Source: Deltaproteobacteria bacterium (GTDB taxonomy: Bacteria; Desulfobacterota_C; Deferrisomatia; Deferrisomatales; JACRMM01). Taken from it: a DNA stretch of 23,957 bases. Shown here in pieces: positions 16,747-23,957 of this stretch. Both the position numbers and the translations under genes were made by a program. Where the stretch lies: contig JACRCS010000009.1 of assembly GCA_016218905.1 (NCBI GenBank), positions 1-23,957 on the forward strand, read 5' to 3'. The first letter of the stretch is position 1. The number at the start of each line of letters is the position of its first letter. The notes beneath the pieces were generated by a model that worked only from the letters and a program-made list of their open reading frames with translations, was not told where the DNA came from and did no database searches.

Positions 16747-18680
16747 GCCTCGTCTTCGTGAACCCCGCCTCCCTCTTCGCGTTGGCCGCGGGCATCCTTC
16801 CGATCCTGATCCACCGGCTCACGCGGCGGAAGGCCCGGAAGAAGCGGTTCTCGGCTGTCCGTCTGCTCCTCGAGTCCCTGGAGAACCCCGTCCGTCCCGA
16901 ACGCCTGAAGGAGCGTCTGCTCCTGGCGCTGCGGGTCCTCGCGGTGCTGACGCTGGCGTTCCTCGTCTCCCGGCCCGTCCGGCTCTTTCCCGGCGTCTTC
17001 TCGTCCGGGCAGGAGGGGGCGAAGATCCTCGTCCTCGACAACTCCCTCTCGATGGGGTACCGGGAGGACGCTGCGGAGCGCTTCGCGCTGGCGAAGCGGA
17101 AGGCGGCCGAGCTCCTGGAGGGCACGACGGGCAGGATCCTCCTCCTCCCGACCGTGCCGGCGGAGCCGGAAGGACCGGGGAGCGCGCCCGCCTGGACGAC
17201 GCCGGAAGGGGCTCGACGGGAGCTCGAGGCGGTGACGCTCTCCTACGGCCGGGGCGATCCCGCCGCGGTCCTGAATCGGGCTTCCGCGGCCTGGAAGGCG
17301 TCGACGGGTCCGATGGAGGTCGTCTTCCTGACGGACCTCGCCCGGGCGGACTGGGACGCCTTCCGACCCGCGGCCCTGAAGGGCCTCCCGGCGGAGGTCT
17401 CCTTCACGTTCCTCCGCTTCGGCGCGGAGCGGAAGGACTCGAACGCGGCGGTGACGGACCTGAGGCTCCTCCAGGGAGAGGGCGTGGTGGGGACGCCCAC
17501 GAAGCTCGAGGCCGTGGTGCGGAACCTCTCCGGCCGGCCTCTTGCGACCGTGGCCGAGCTCCACCTGAACGGGGCCAAGGTAGACCAGAGACCGGTGGAG
17601 GTCCCGCCCGGGGAAGCGGCGGCTGCGGCCTTCCAGCCCCTCCTCGAGCGGAGCGGGTGGGTGGAGGGAGAGGTCCGCCTGGCGGGTGACCGCCTTCCCG
17701 GCGACGACCGTTTCCACTTCGCGCTGAAGGCGAGGGAGAAGGTCCGGGTCCTGGTAGTGGACGGAGATCCCCGGCCCGCCCTCCGGGCGAGCGAGAGCTA
17801 CTACGTCGTTCACGCGCTGCGTCCCGGCGACGGCGAAGGCTCCCCCTTCCTCCCTCGGGCGATCCCCGCCGGCGAGCTCGAGCGGGCGGACCTGAAGGCG
17901 TACGAGGCGCTGGTGCTCCTGAACGTGGCCGATCCCCCGGCCGCTCCCCTCGCCGCGTTTCTCCGGAGCGGGAAGCCCCTCCTCCTCTTCCTGGGGGACC
18001 GGGTGAACGCGGAGGCGTACCGGAGGCTCCCGTTCCTGCCGTGCCGCCTCGGACAGGTCCGGGAGATGCCGGCGGGAGGCGCCCGCCTCGGCCGCGGGGA
18101 GCTGCCCGGGGCCTCCGGCGCGGACCCGGGGAAGGCCTCGTTCTTCCGGTACTATCGCCTCGAGAAGGGCGCGAAGGAGCTCCTGAGGCTCGCAAACGGC
18201 GATCCGCTGCTCGTGGAAGGGGCGTGGGGGGGAGGAAGGGTCTTCCTCTGGGCGTCGTCCGCCGACACCGGTTGGAACGATCTTCCGCTCCACGCGGCCT
18301 TCCTTCCCGTCCTCCAGGGCCTCCTGAAGGAAGCGGTGGGCCTGTCGAGGAGTCCGCTCCCGCCCACCCTCCGGATCGGGGCGCACCCCGCCGGGGAGGG
18401 CGCGGAGCGGGCCTCGGCTTCCCCCGGCGTTCGCCGCCGGGCGCTCCCGGAGGGAGAGGCCCGACAGGGCGTGAACGTCCCGCCGGAGGAGTCGGACCTG
18501 GGGACGGTCCCGGCGGCGGCGCTCCCGAGCCGCTTCGGCTCCATCGAGCTCCGGGTCGTGGAGTCGAGGGCCGAGGCGGGGGGACTTCCCGTGGCGGGCA
18601 GGAGAGAGCTCTGGCCGTACGTGCTCGGCTTCCTCCTCGCCGTCCTCGGGGCGGAGATGGCGGTCGCGAGCCGGCCATGA
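16743..18680 (+). CDS. BatA-like membrane protein with vWA domain
   Basis: A 645-aa protein. The N-terminus MSLVFVNPASLFALAAGILP-ILIHRLTRRK is the 'aerotolerance regulator' BatA N-terminal segment with a membrane helix; a second helix lies at about 59-76. A vWA domain follows with the metal site DNSLSMG (Asp99, Ser101, Ser103). Residues ~260-350 look like a beta-sandwich (VRNLSGRPLATVAEL), and residues ~360-560 resemble an amidotransferase-like fold without an evident catalytic cysteine. A C-terminal helix (~622-641) anchors it. It starts at an ATGA overlap. 'BatA' here names the domain; a role in oxygen tolerance is not shown. Confidence 0.88.
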   Translation: MSLVFVNPASLFALAAGILPILIHRLTRRKARKKRFSAVRLLLESLENPVRPERLKERLLLALRVLAVLTLAFLVSRPVRLFPGVFSSGQEGAKILVLDNSLSMGYREDAAERFALAKRKAAELLEGTTGRILLLPTVPAEPEGPGSAPAWTTPEGARRELEAVTLSYGRGDPAAVLNRASAAWKASTGPMEVVFLTDLARADWDAFRPAALKGLPAEVSFTFLRFGAERKDSNAAVTDLRLLQGEGVVGTPTKLEAVVRNLSGRPLATVAELHLNGAKVDQRPVEVPPGEAAAAAFQPLLERSGWVEGEVRLAGDRLPGDDRFHFALKAREKVRVLVVDGDPRPALRASESYYVVHALRPGDGEGSPFLPRAIPAGELERADLKAYEALVLLNVADPPAAPLAAFLRSGKPLLLFLGDRVNAEAYRRLPFLPCRLGQVREMPAGGARLGRGELPGASGADPGKASFFRYYRLEKGAKELLRLANGDPLLVEGAWGGGRVFLWASSADTGWNDLPLHAAFLPVLQGLLKEAVGLSRSPLPPTLRIGAHPAGEGAERASASPGVRRRALPEGEARQGVNVPPEESDLGTVPAAALPSRFGSIELRVVESRAEAGGLPVAGRRELWPYVLGFLLAVLGAEMAVASRP

Positions 18681-19438
18681 GCTCCCGCCGACGCTTCCTC
18701 TCGCTGGCGCTCGCGCTTGCCGCGAGGGCGCTCCTCCCGGGGCGAGGGGCCCTGGCCGAGAGCCGATTCCCCCACCTCTTCCTCACCCAGCTCCGGTACC
18801 GGGGAGGGACCTGGGACCCGAACCCCCTCTTCCTCGAGGCGCTGGCCGAGGAGGTGGAGCTCCGGACGAGCATCGACCTCTCCCGGGAGAGACGGACCGC
18901 GGAGCTCTCCGACCGGAAGCTCTTCTTCGCGCCCTTCCTCTTCCTGGCCGGGCGCTACGAGTTCCAACCGTGGACCGCCGCGGAGAGGGCCATCCTGCGA
19001 CGCTACCTCACCGGAGGCGGCTTCCTCTTCGCCGAGGACACCGGTGGCCTCAAGGGCTACGGCTTCGACCGCTCCTTCCGGGCGGAGCTGGGGAACGTCC
19101 TGCCCCACGGGGAGCTGAAGCGGCTTCCGCCGGACCATCCCGTCTACCAGAGCTTCTACCTGCTCCGGCAGCTCGGGGGCCGGCAGGCGGTCAACCCCTA
19201 CCTGGAGGGGATCACGCTGGACGGGTGGAGCCCGGTCATCTACTCCCATAACGACCTCTCCGGTGCCTGGGCCCGCGACGCTTCGGGCAAGTGGGTCAAC
19301 GAGTGCTCTCCCGGGGGGGACGCCCAGAGAGCCCAAGCGTTCAAGACCGGCCTCAACCTCCTCGTGTATTCGCTCACTTCGGACTACAAGAAGGATCTCG
19401 TCCACCACCCGTTCCTCCGGAAGAGGCTCAACCCGTGA
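18677..19438 (+). CDS. DUF4159 protein with Tat signal
   Basis: A 253-aa protein of the DUF4159 family. The N-terminus MSSRRRFLSLALALAARALL has the twin-arginine pattern SRRRFL followed by a hydrophobic core and a likely cleavage site near ALA, so export in folded form by Tat is likely. The mature part shows FPHLFLTQLRYRGGTWDPNP, a LTGGGFLFAEDTGG motif and HPVYQSFYLL, which are typical of the family and recall a class I amidotransferase-like fold. Function is unknown. It overlaps both neighbours by ATGA/GTGA. Confidence 0.88.
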   Translation: MSSRRRFLSLALALAARALLPGRGALAESRFPHLFLTQLRYRGGTWDPNPLFLEALAEEVELRTSIDLSRERRTAELSDRKLFFAPFLFLAGRYEFQPWTAAERAILRRYLTGGGFLFAEDTGGLKGYGFDRSFRAELGNVLPHGELKRLPPDHPVYQSFYLLRQLGGRQAVNPYLEGITLDGWSPVIYSHNDLSGAWARDASGKWVNECSPGGDAQRAQAFKTGLNLLVYSLTSDYKKDLVHHPFLRKRLNP

Positions 19439-21618
19439 GCGGCAGGGCAGTCGTCCTGGCGCCGGTCGTGCCTCTCTGGGCCATCGGCCTCCTCTTCGCC
19501 CTGAGCCTCGGCGCCGTGGTCTTCCAGTACGCTCTGCTCCGGAAACGCCTGGGCCGGAGCCGGAGCCTCCGGCTCTGCCTCCTCCGGCTGGGCGCGCTCT
19601 CGACTGCCATCTCGATCTTCCTCGACCCCACCTTTACGGCCCGGGTCCAGCGGAAGACCGTACCCTCCCTCGCGGTTCTGGTCGACACCTCCCCATCCAT
19701 GGGTCTGCCCGGGAGAGGGGGAGGGCAGAGCCGCCTGGAGGAAGCCAAGCGACTGTTGCTCGAAGGCGAGAAGGCGCTGCTCGGGGCCGTGGCCGCGCGG
19801 CACGAGGTCCGGGTCTACGCCCTCGACGAGCCACCGAGGGAGGTGGACGGGGCGCAGGTCGCCGCCTTGAAGCCGCAGGCCGCGCAGTCGGCCCGGACGG
19901 AGGTGGCCGCTGCCCTACGCAGCCTAGCCTCGCCGGACGTCCTCCCGCTCCTCCTCACCGACGGGAGCGGCGGCGGGGCGAGGTGGACGCCCCGCGCGGG
20001 GCTACCGGCCTTTGGCGCGGTCCCCGTGGGGGACCCGAAGGCCTTCAAGGACGTCCGCCTCCGCTCGCTGAAGGCGCCGGTGCTCGCGTTCCGCGGCAGG
20101 CCGGCGACGGTCGAGGCGGTCGTCTCCGCGCGAGGGTACGGCGCCTCCAACGTCACCGTCTCCCTCGGCGAGGGTCAGAAGATCCTGTCCGCCCGGTCCG
20201 TGCGCCTCGGGTCAGACCCGGGCGAGGTGCCCGTCTCCTTCACGTTCACGCCGCCGCAGGCCGGCCGCCGCCACTTCACCCTCTCCGTCTCGGCCCAGGC
20301 CGGCGAGAGCAGCCTCGGGAACAACGCCCTTCACTTCTCCACACGGGTCGCGCCGGACAAGCTTCGGGTCCTGATGCTCTCGGGCCACCCGAGCCCCGGG
20401 TACCGGTCCCTGCGCTCCGCCCTCAAGAGCGAGCCCACCGTAGACCTCCTCTCCTTCGTGATGCTCCGGACCCCCTCGGACATGCTCAACGTCCCGCCCC
20501 AGGAGCAGAGCTTGATCCCCTTCCCGGTGGAGACCCTCTTTGCGAAGGAACTCCCGGGCTTCGACCTGCTGCTCCTGGACGACTTCCCCCTGCACCTCTA
20601 CGTCAAGCCGGCGTTCCTGAAGAACGTGGGCGACTTCGTCAACGCGGGAGGCGGGCTCGCCGTCCTGGGAGGTCCCGACTTCCTCGACGGGGGCGCCTAC
20701 GCGGGGACGCCGCTGGAGGAGGTGCTCCCGGTCGCGGTGGCGGGCAAGGACGACTACCGTCGCGGAGGCCCCTGGAGGGTGAAGGTCGCGCGGGCAGGTC
20801 GCACCCATCCCCTCACGCGCCTCGATGCGGACCCCGAAGAGAGCGCGAATCTCTGGAGGGAGCTCGCCCCTCTGGAGGGGGTCAACGCCCTCCGGGTGAA
20901 GACCTCGGCCGCCGTCCTCCTGGAGGGCGGCGAGGGAGGCTCCCAGCCCCTCCTGGCGGTCGGCCGCTACGGTCGGGGGCGCACCCTCGTCCTCGGGACG
21001 GACTTCGCGTGGGCCTGGCAGATGGGAGGGGTCGCCGGCGGCTCCGGGAGTTTGACGTACCGGAAGTTCGTCGGAAGGGCGATCCGCTGGCTGACCGGCG
21101 ATCCCAGCCTCGAGGCGGTGCAGGTGGAGCTGGGGCCGGACGCCGGGCTCGGCCGGAGGGTCGAGGTTCGCGTTCGGGCGGAGCCCGGGTCGAGGGGAAT
21201 CTCCTTCTCGGTAACGGACCCCGGAGGGCGGCGGATCCCCTCCGAGTTGAAGCCCGCCGCGGAGCCGGGCGAGTACACGGGGTCCTTCCGCCCCGAGGCG
21301 CCGGGGATCTACCACCTCAAAGCCGAGGGCCCGGGGGGATCGGCCGAGGAGGAGGCGGGCTTCTACGACGAGTCGGAGGTCGGAGACGGCTTTCCCGATC
21401 ACGAGCGGCTCCGGGCGTTCGCCGCCGCGGCAGGGGGAAGGGTCCTCACGCCCGGGGAGAACCTTCCGGCCGACATCGCTCGCCTGGCGGAGGAGAGGTC
21501 GGGCCGCTGGTTCGAGGAGCGCAGGAGCCCCCTCTGGGCCCATCCGCTGCTCTTCGCCGGGATTCTGCTGCTGCTGGGAGGCGAGTGGTACCTGCGGCGG
21601 CGGTGGGGACTCTCTTGA
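19435..21618 (+). CDS. vWA / glutamine-amidotransferase-like membrane protein
   Basis: A 727-aa protein, last of the operon, started by GTG in a GTGA overlap. Two N-terminal helices (~12-35 and ~48-65) precede a vWA domain with DTSPSMG (Asp84, Ser86, Ser88). Residues ~310-560 form an amidotransferase-like domain (LRVLMLSGHPSPGYRSLRSA, DLLLLDDFPL, GGGLAVLGGP, GRYGRGRTLVLGTDFAW); no clear Cys nucleophile is visible, so it is probably non-catalytic. A beta-sandwich and a C-terminal helix with the ending GGEWYLRRRWGLS follow. Paralogous in layout to the BatA-like protein two genes upstream. A heptamer repeat starts at its stop codon. Confidence 0.88.
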   Translation: MSGRAVVLAPVVPLWAIGLLFALSLGAVVFQYALLRKRLGRSRSLRLCLLRLGALSTAISIFLDPTFTARVQRKTVPSLAVLVDTSPSMGLPGRGGGQSRLEEAKRLLLEGEKALLGAVAARHEVRVYALDEPPREVDGAQVAALKPQAAQSARTEVAAALRSLASPDVLPLLLTDGSGGGARWTPRAGLPAFGAVPVGDPKAFKDVRLRSLKAPVLAFRGRPATVEAVVSARGYGASNVTVSLGEGQKILSARSVRLGSDPGEVPVSFTFTPPQAGRRHFTLSVSAQAGESSLGNNALHFSTRVAPDKLRVLMLSGHPSPGYRSLRSALKSEPTVDLLSFVMLRTPSDMLNVPPQEQSLIPFPVETLFAKELPGFDLLLLDDFPLHLYVKPAFLKNVGDFVNAGGGLAVLGGPDFLDGGAYAGTPLEEVLPVAVAGKDDYRRGGPWRVKVARAGRTHPLTRLDADPEESANLWRELAPLEGVNALRVKTSAAVLLEGGEGGSQPLLAVGRYGRGRTLVLGTDFAWAWQMGGVAGGSGSLTYRKFVGRAIRWLTGDPSLEAVQVELGPDAGLGRRVEVRVRAEPGSRGISFSVTDPGGRRIPSELKPAAEPGEYTGSFRPEAPGIYHLKAEGPGGSAEEEAGFYDESEVGDGFPDHERLRAFAAAAGGRVLTPGENLPADIARLAEERSGRWFEERRSPLWAHPLLFAGILLLLGGEWYLRRRWGLS

Positions 21619-21731
21619 AGGATGAAGGGTGAAGGATGAAGGATGAAGGATGAAGGATGAAGGATGAAGTCGGGAGCGGAATCCCTGTCCGCTCCGTCCA
21701 GTGGGTCCATCTCGTCCATTTCGTCCACACG
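21616..21731 (+). repeat. Composite repeat copy 3: heptamers then nonamers after the vWA gene stop
   Basis: Seven heptamers (TGAAGGA, one TGAAGGG) run from the TGA stop at 21616 to 21664 with a partial eighth. After a 15-nt spacer come five nonamers (21687-21731): GTCCGCTCC, GTCCAGTGG, GTCCATCTC, GTCCATTTC and GTCCACACG. The nonamer part is strikingly like that upstream of nifE. It lies in phase with the next gene and produces a false VH-rich N-terminus there. Confidence 0.92.
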
Positions 21732-21734
21732 CTG

Positions 21735-22520
21735 GTGCGCGCTTTCTTCCTCTTCGCCGGCGTGCTCTGCCTCGCGGCCCCGGCCCACGCGGCCTGCCGG
21801 AATCCCTACCTCGCCGAGAAAGAGGCGCTGATCCGACCGGCGGCTTCCCGGAGGGTGGAGATCAAGTGGTTCGGTCATTCCTTCTTTCAGATCACGTCGG
21901 GGGCAGGGACCGTGATCATCACGGATCCCTTCTACCCCATGGGTTTTCCGATGCCGGAGGTATGGCCCCACGTGGTGACGGTGGGCCGGGAGCAGGGGAA
22001 CCACAACAACGTAGGTCTGGCCAAGGGCAAGCCCCTCATCCTGCGGGGGCTCAAGGAGGGGAAGGACGAGTGGGACGCGATCCACACCACCTTCCGGGAC
22101 GTGCTCATCTACAGCGTGCCGCTCCACCAGAGGGGCGTGGTGGAGTACGCGGTGAGCCTGAAGGGCTCGGCCTTCGTCTTCGAGCTCGACGGGCTCTGCA
22201 TCCTCCACTCCGGGGACATCAGCGAGCCCTACAACGAAGATCAGCTCCAGCTCATCGGCCACGTCGACATCCTCCTCCAGGCCATCGGCGGCGTGTACAC
22301 CATCGGACCCGAGGGAGCGAGACAGATCATCGAGCGCCTGAAGCCCAAGATCGTGATCCCGATGCACTTCTGGTACAACACGGGCCACCTCGAGAGGTTC
22401 ATCGACGGCCCCTACCCGGCGAAGTTCCTGCAAACGAACCGGATCACCGTGAGCAAGGAGACCCTGCCCCGCGCGACGGAGATCCTGGTCCTGAAGGTGT
22501 CGAGAGAGGGGGAGATCTGA
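21735..22520 (+). CDS. Exported metallo-beta-lactamase-fold protein with altered metal motif
   Basis: A protein of about 261 aa if started at GTG 21735, which gives a clean Sec signal peptide (MRAFFLFAGVLCLAAPAHA). An ATG at 21657 is also in frame but lies in the repeat. The fold is suggested by KWFGHSFFQIT, VIITDPF, CILHSGDIS and VIPMHFWYNT, as in UlaG-like metallo-beta-lactamase proteins. The expected HXHXDH motif is replaced: the site reads VTVGREQGNHNNV, so the usual His-Glu-His-Gly-Asp-His appears as Arg-Glu-Gln-Gly-Asn-His (residues 85-90). Other metal-site residues (Asp in SGD, His in PMH) remain. It could be a pseudoenzyme or a distinct binding subfamily. No ribosome site is evident for GTG 21735. 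Confidence 0.8.
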   Translation: MRAFFLFAGVLCLAAPAHAACRNPYLAEKEALIRPAASRRVEIKWFGHSFFQITSGAGTVIITDPFYPMGFPMPEVWPHVVTVGREQGNHNNVGLAKGKPLILRGLKEGKDEWDAIHTTFRDVLIYSVPLHQRGVVEYAVSLKGSAFVFELDGLCILHSGDISEPYNEDQLQLIGHVDILLQAIGGVYTIGPEGARQIIERLKPKIVIPMHFWYNTGHLERFIDGPYPAKFLQTNRITVSKETLPRATEILVLKVSREGEI

Positions 22521-22616
22521 GCCGGCCGTGGCGGCATGGGCTCGGTTTCGGGCGGGTCGCCGAGAAATTCGGAGAGAGGATCACGGCGCTGGAGGTGGCC
22601 GAGGCCGACCACTCCC

Positions 22617-22710
22617 CCGTCGTGTGCGAGCGAAGCGAAGCAATCCAGTCCCTCGGGCGGTTCGGACCTTCCTGGATCGCCACGGCCCTCCGGGCCTCGC
22701 GATGACGGCG
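22617..22710 (+). repeat. Palindromic interspersed element, copy B
   Basis: The core runs CCGTCGTGTGCGAGCGAAG to CCTCGCGATGACGG with inner AATCCAG/CTGGAT. The following flank (GAAGCCGGGAGACCCGCC, CTGTGC, AGCAGAAA) matches that after copy D with few changes, so B and D share about 130 bp. I see no gene in 22521-22616. Confidence 0.85.
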
Positions 22711-22817
22711 AAGCCGGGAGACCCGCCGGCCTGTGCAAGCAGAAAAAGCGGCGCGTGGCGGCCTGGGCCGTGAAGCTGCCGCCCTTATCGAGGCCATGAA
22801 TCCGCAATGGCAGGACC

Positions 22818-22942
22818 TGTATGACCGGATCGTCGGCTAACCACCGTCCCGTCGTCCTTGCGAGCGAAGCGAAGCAATCCAGCCCCTCGGGCGGTTCGGG
22901 CCTTCCTGGATCGCCACCGCCCTTCGGGCCTCGCGATGACGG
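22818..22942 (+). repeat. Palindromic interspersed element, copy C
   Basis: The core 22849-22942 is preceded by a lead (from CTGTATGACCGGATCGTCGG) that matches the lead of copy A at 1309-1340 in the nifD-nifK gap. The same unit is therefore dispersed over at least 20 kb. I see nothing recognisable in 22711-22817. Confidence 0.85.
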
Positions 22943-22960
22943 CGAAGCCCAGCCACCGTC

Positions 22961-23054
22961 CCGTCGTCCTTGCGAGCGAAGCGAAGCAATCCAGTCCCTC
23001 GGGCGGTTCGGACCTTCCTGGATCGCCACGGCCCTTCGGGCCTCGCGATGACGG
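22961..23054 (+). repeat. Palindromic interspersed element, copy D
   Basis: Nearly identical to copy C and offset from it by 112 nt, in the same orientation. Its downstream flank matches copy B. The array of three copies sits between the metallo-beta-lactamase-fold gene and the dnaE2 remnant. Confidence 0.85.
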
Positions 23055-23109
23055 CGAAGCCGGGAGACCCGCCGGCCTGTGCGAGCAGAAACGAGACGCA
23101 GGCTCAGTT

Positions 23110-23820
23110 TCAGCAGAAATCCCGAGAGCGTGGCCTCAAGTTCCCCAGCAGCGGGCTCAGGTCCTCCAGGTCCTTGGCCAGGACGTGCTGGACTCCCTCC
23201 ATCCGTTCCAGGATTCCGGTCACCCCCAGGAGCCGGGCGCCGAGGAGGGGGGCGCGGCGCTTCTCGGCCAGGTCCTTCCAGACGACGAGGTTGATGAACC
23301 CGCCCTCGTCCTCCAGGGTGACGAAGGTGGCGCCGCTCGCGGTGTCGGGGCGTTGGCGGCAGACGACGAGGCCCGCCGTCCGGACCCTCCGGCCGTGGGA
23401 GGCGCGGGCGAGCTCGGCGGAGGAGAGGATCCTCCGGCGGGAGAGCTGGGGCCGGAGCAGCGCCAGGGGGTGGGGGCCGAGCGTGAGCCCGAGGCTCTCG
23501 TAGTCGCTGTCCAGCTCTTCCACGGGACTCTGCCCCGGGAGGGAAGCCGGAGGCTCCGGGCTCGGCAGCCCCCGGAAGAGGGGCAGCGGGGCGAGGTCGG
23601 CGCCCAGGGCCGCCCAGCGCGCCTGGCGCCGGTGGCCCGCGAGCCCCTCCAGGGCGCCGGCGTCGGCCAGGCACTGGAGGTCCTTCCGGGAGAGGCGAGC
23701 GCGGAGCGCCAGGTCCTCCACGTCCGAGAAGGCCCGCTCCGCCCGGGCGGCGACGAGCCGCCGCGCGCCCGCTTCGGAGAGGCCTTTGACGAGGCGAAAA
23801 CCTAATCGAAGAGCCGGCTG
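23110..23820 (-). pseudogene. dnaE2: C-terminal remnant of error-prone DNA polymerase III alpha (DnaE2/ImuC)
   Basis: About 236 codons match the end of DnaE2. They comprise the helix-hairpin-helix region (ALRLGFRLVKGLSEAGARRL, then FSDVEDLALRARLSRKDLQ and LADAGAL), a linker with ELDSDYESLGLTLGPHPLAL, and the OB-fold (RVRTAGLVVCRQRPDTASGA, FVTLEDEGGFINLVVW), ending LRPRSRDFC where DnaE2 usually ends SRDFH or similar. Full DnaE2 has about 1000-1100 residues; the catalytic PHP and polymerase parts are absent, and upstream of ~23820 the frame turns into low-complexity sequence without resemblance. The window holds only 137 more bases, so a distant displaced 5' part cannot be excluded. It is probably a decayed gene. 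Confidence 0.8.
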
Positions 23821-23867
23821 TACCTTGCCGGTCTTTGTTTTTCGTGTCTTTTCTTCCTCCCTCCTCC

Positions 23868-23890
23868 CCCCCACCACCGTGCGGTGGGGG
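23868..23890. other. Perfect 8-bp hairpin upstream of the dnaE2 remnant
   Basis: CCCCCACC (23868-23875) pairs with GGTGGGGG (23883-23890) around a 7-nt loop. There is no T-tract on either strand. It lies where the dnaE2 similarity has already ended, and the remainder to 23957 shows nothing I recognise. Confidence 0.6.
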
Positions 23891-23957
23891 TCCAGGGGGG
23901 GCTCGGCGGAGTGGTCCGCGCACCCACCGTTATAATCCGATGGCGGATTGCGCGGCC

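Noticed and set aside
22617..23054. Possible CRISPR-like array
   Set aside because: The repeats are about 90 nt with internal palindromes, only two are evenly spaced (112 nt), there are no short unique spacers of uniform length, and no cas genes are present.
22412..23923. A 503-codon minus-strand frame across the repeat array and dnaE2 region
   Set aside because: It runs through three copies of the palindromic element, giving repeated peptides, and reads the dnaE2 remnant in the wrong frame.
23931..23936. TATAAT as a promoter pointing out of the window
   Set aside because: There is no -35-like hexamer at 16-18 nt upstream, and the window ends 21 nt later.

Overview
The window is high-GC bacterial DNA, with codon third positions almost always G or C. 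It carries most of a molybdenum nitrogenase locus (about 1-10240), then a seven-gene MoxR/von Willebrand A (vWA) operon (10456-21618), then a repeat-rich end with a divergent metallo-beta-lactamase-fold gene and a broken dnaE2. The nitrogenase looks like the anaerobe-type 'group III' form. NifD carries the extra segment of about 50 residues known from the Clostridium pasteurianum type. NifK is short (458 aa) and lacks the N-terminal extension. The PII-like switch genes nifI1/nifI2 follow nifH, and a C. pasteurianum-like [2Fe-2S] ferredoxin precedes nifE. With the DUF4159/DUF58/BatA-like operon and the dnaE2 fragment, this suggests an anaerobic or facultative Acidobacteriota-like or other deep-branching high-GC bacterium; that placement is inference with low confidence.

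Layout of the nif part: nifD (5' end cut off by the window), nifK and a strong intrinsic terminator; a minus-strand Phd/YefM antitoxin with a truncated PIN toxin; nifH-nifI1-nifI2; then [2Fe-2S] ferredoxin-nifE-nifN-nifB. All six genes usually treated as the minimal catalytic and cofactor set (H, D, K, E, N, B) are here, but the common H-I1-I2-D-K-E-N-B order is rearranged so that DK lies ahead of H. The units starting at nifH and at the ferredoxin each have a near-consensus sigma-54 promoter (GG-N10-GC). Each also has a 25-nt upstream element, 22/25 identical between the two and placed 136 and 137 nt before its promoter's GG. This looks like a shared enhancer site that does not match the classical NifA TGT-N10-ACA sequence.

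The second part is an operon whose genes mostly overlap by ATGA or GTGA: a DUF4175-like membrane/coiled-coil protein, a secreted HEXXH metalloprotease with TPRs, a MoxR AAA+ ATPase, a DUF58 protein, a BatA-like vWA membrane protein, a Tat-exported DUF4159 protein and a vWA/glutamine-amidotransferase-like membrane protein. It is probably an envelope-associated MoxR chaperone system of unknown substrate.

The intergenic spaces are unusually structured. A composite of heptamers (TGAAGRA)n followed by nonamers (GTCCATNNN)n begins at or spans the stop codon of three different genes. Other repeats are a GAATTCG heptamer array between nifN and nifB, paired GC-rich hairpins in the nifD-nifK and nifH-nifI1 gaps, and four copies of a palindromic element of about 90 bp. 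I saw no tRNA, rRNA, CRISPR array or transposase gene.
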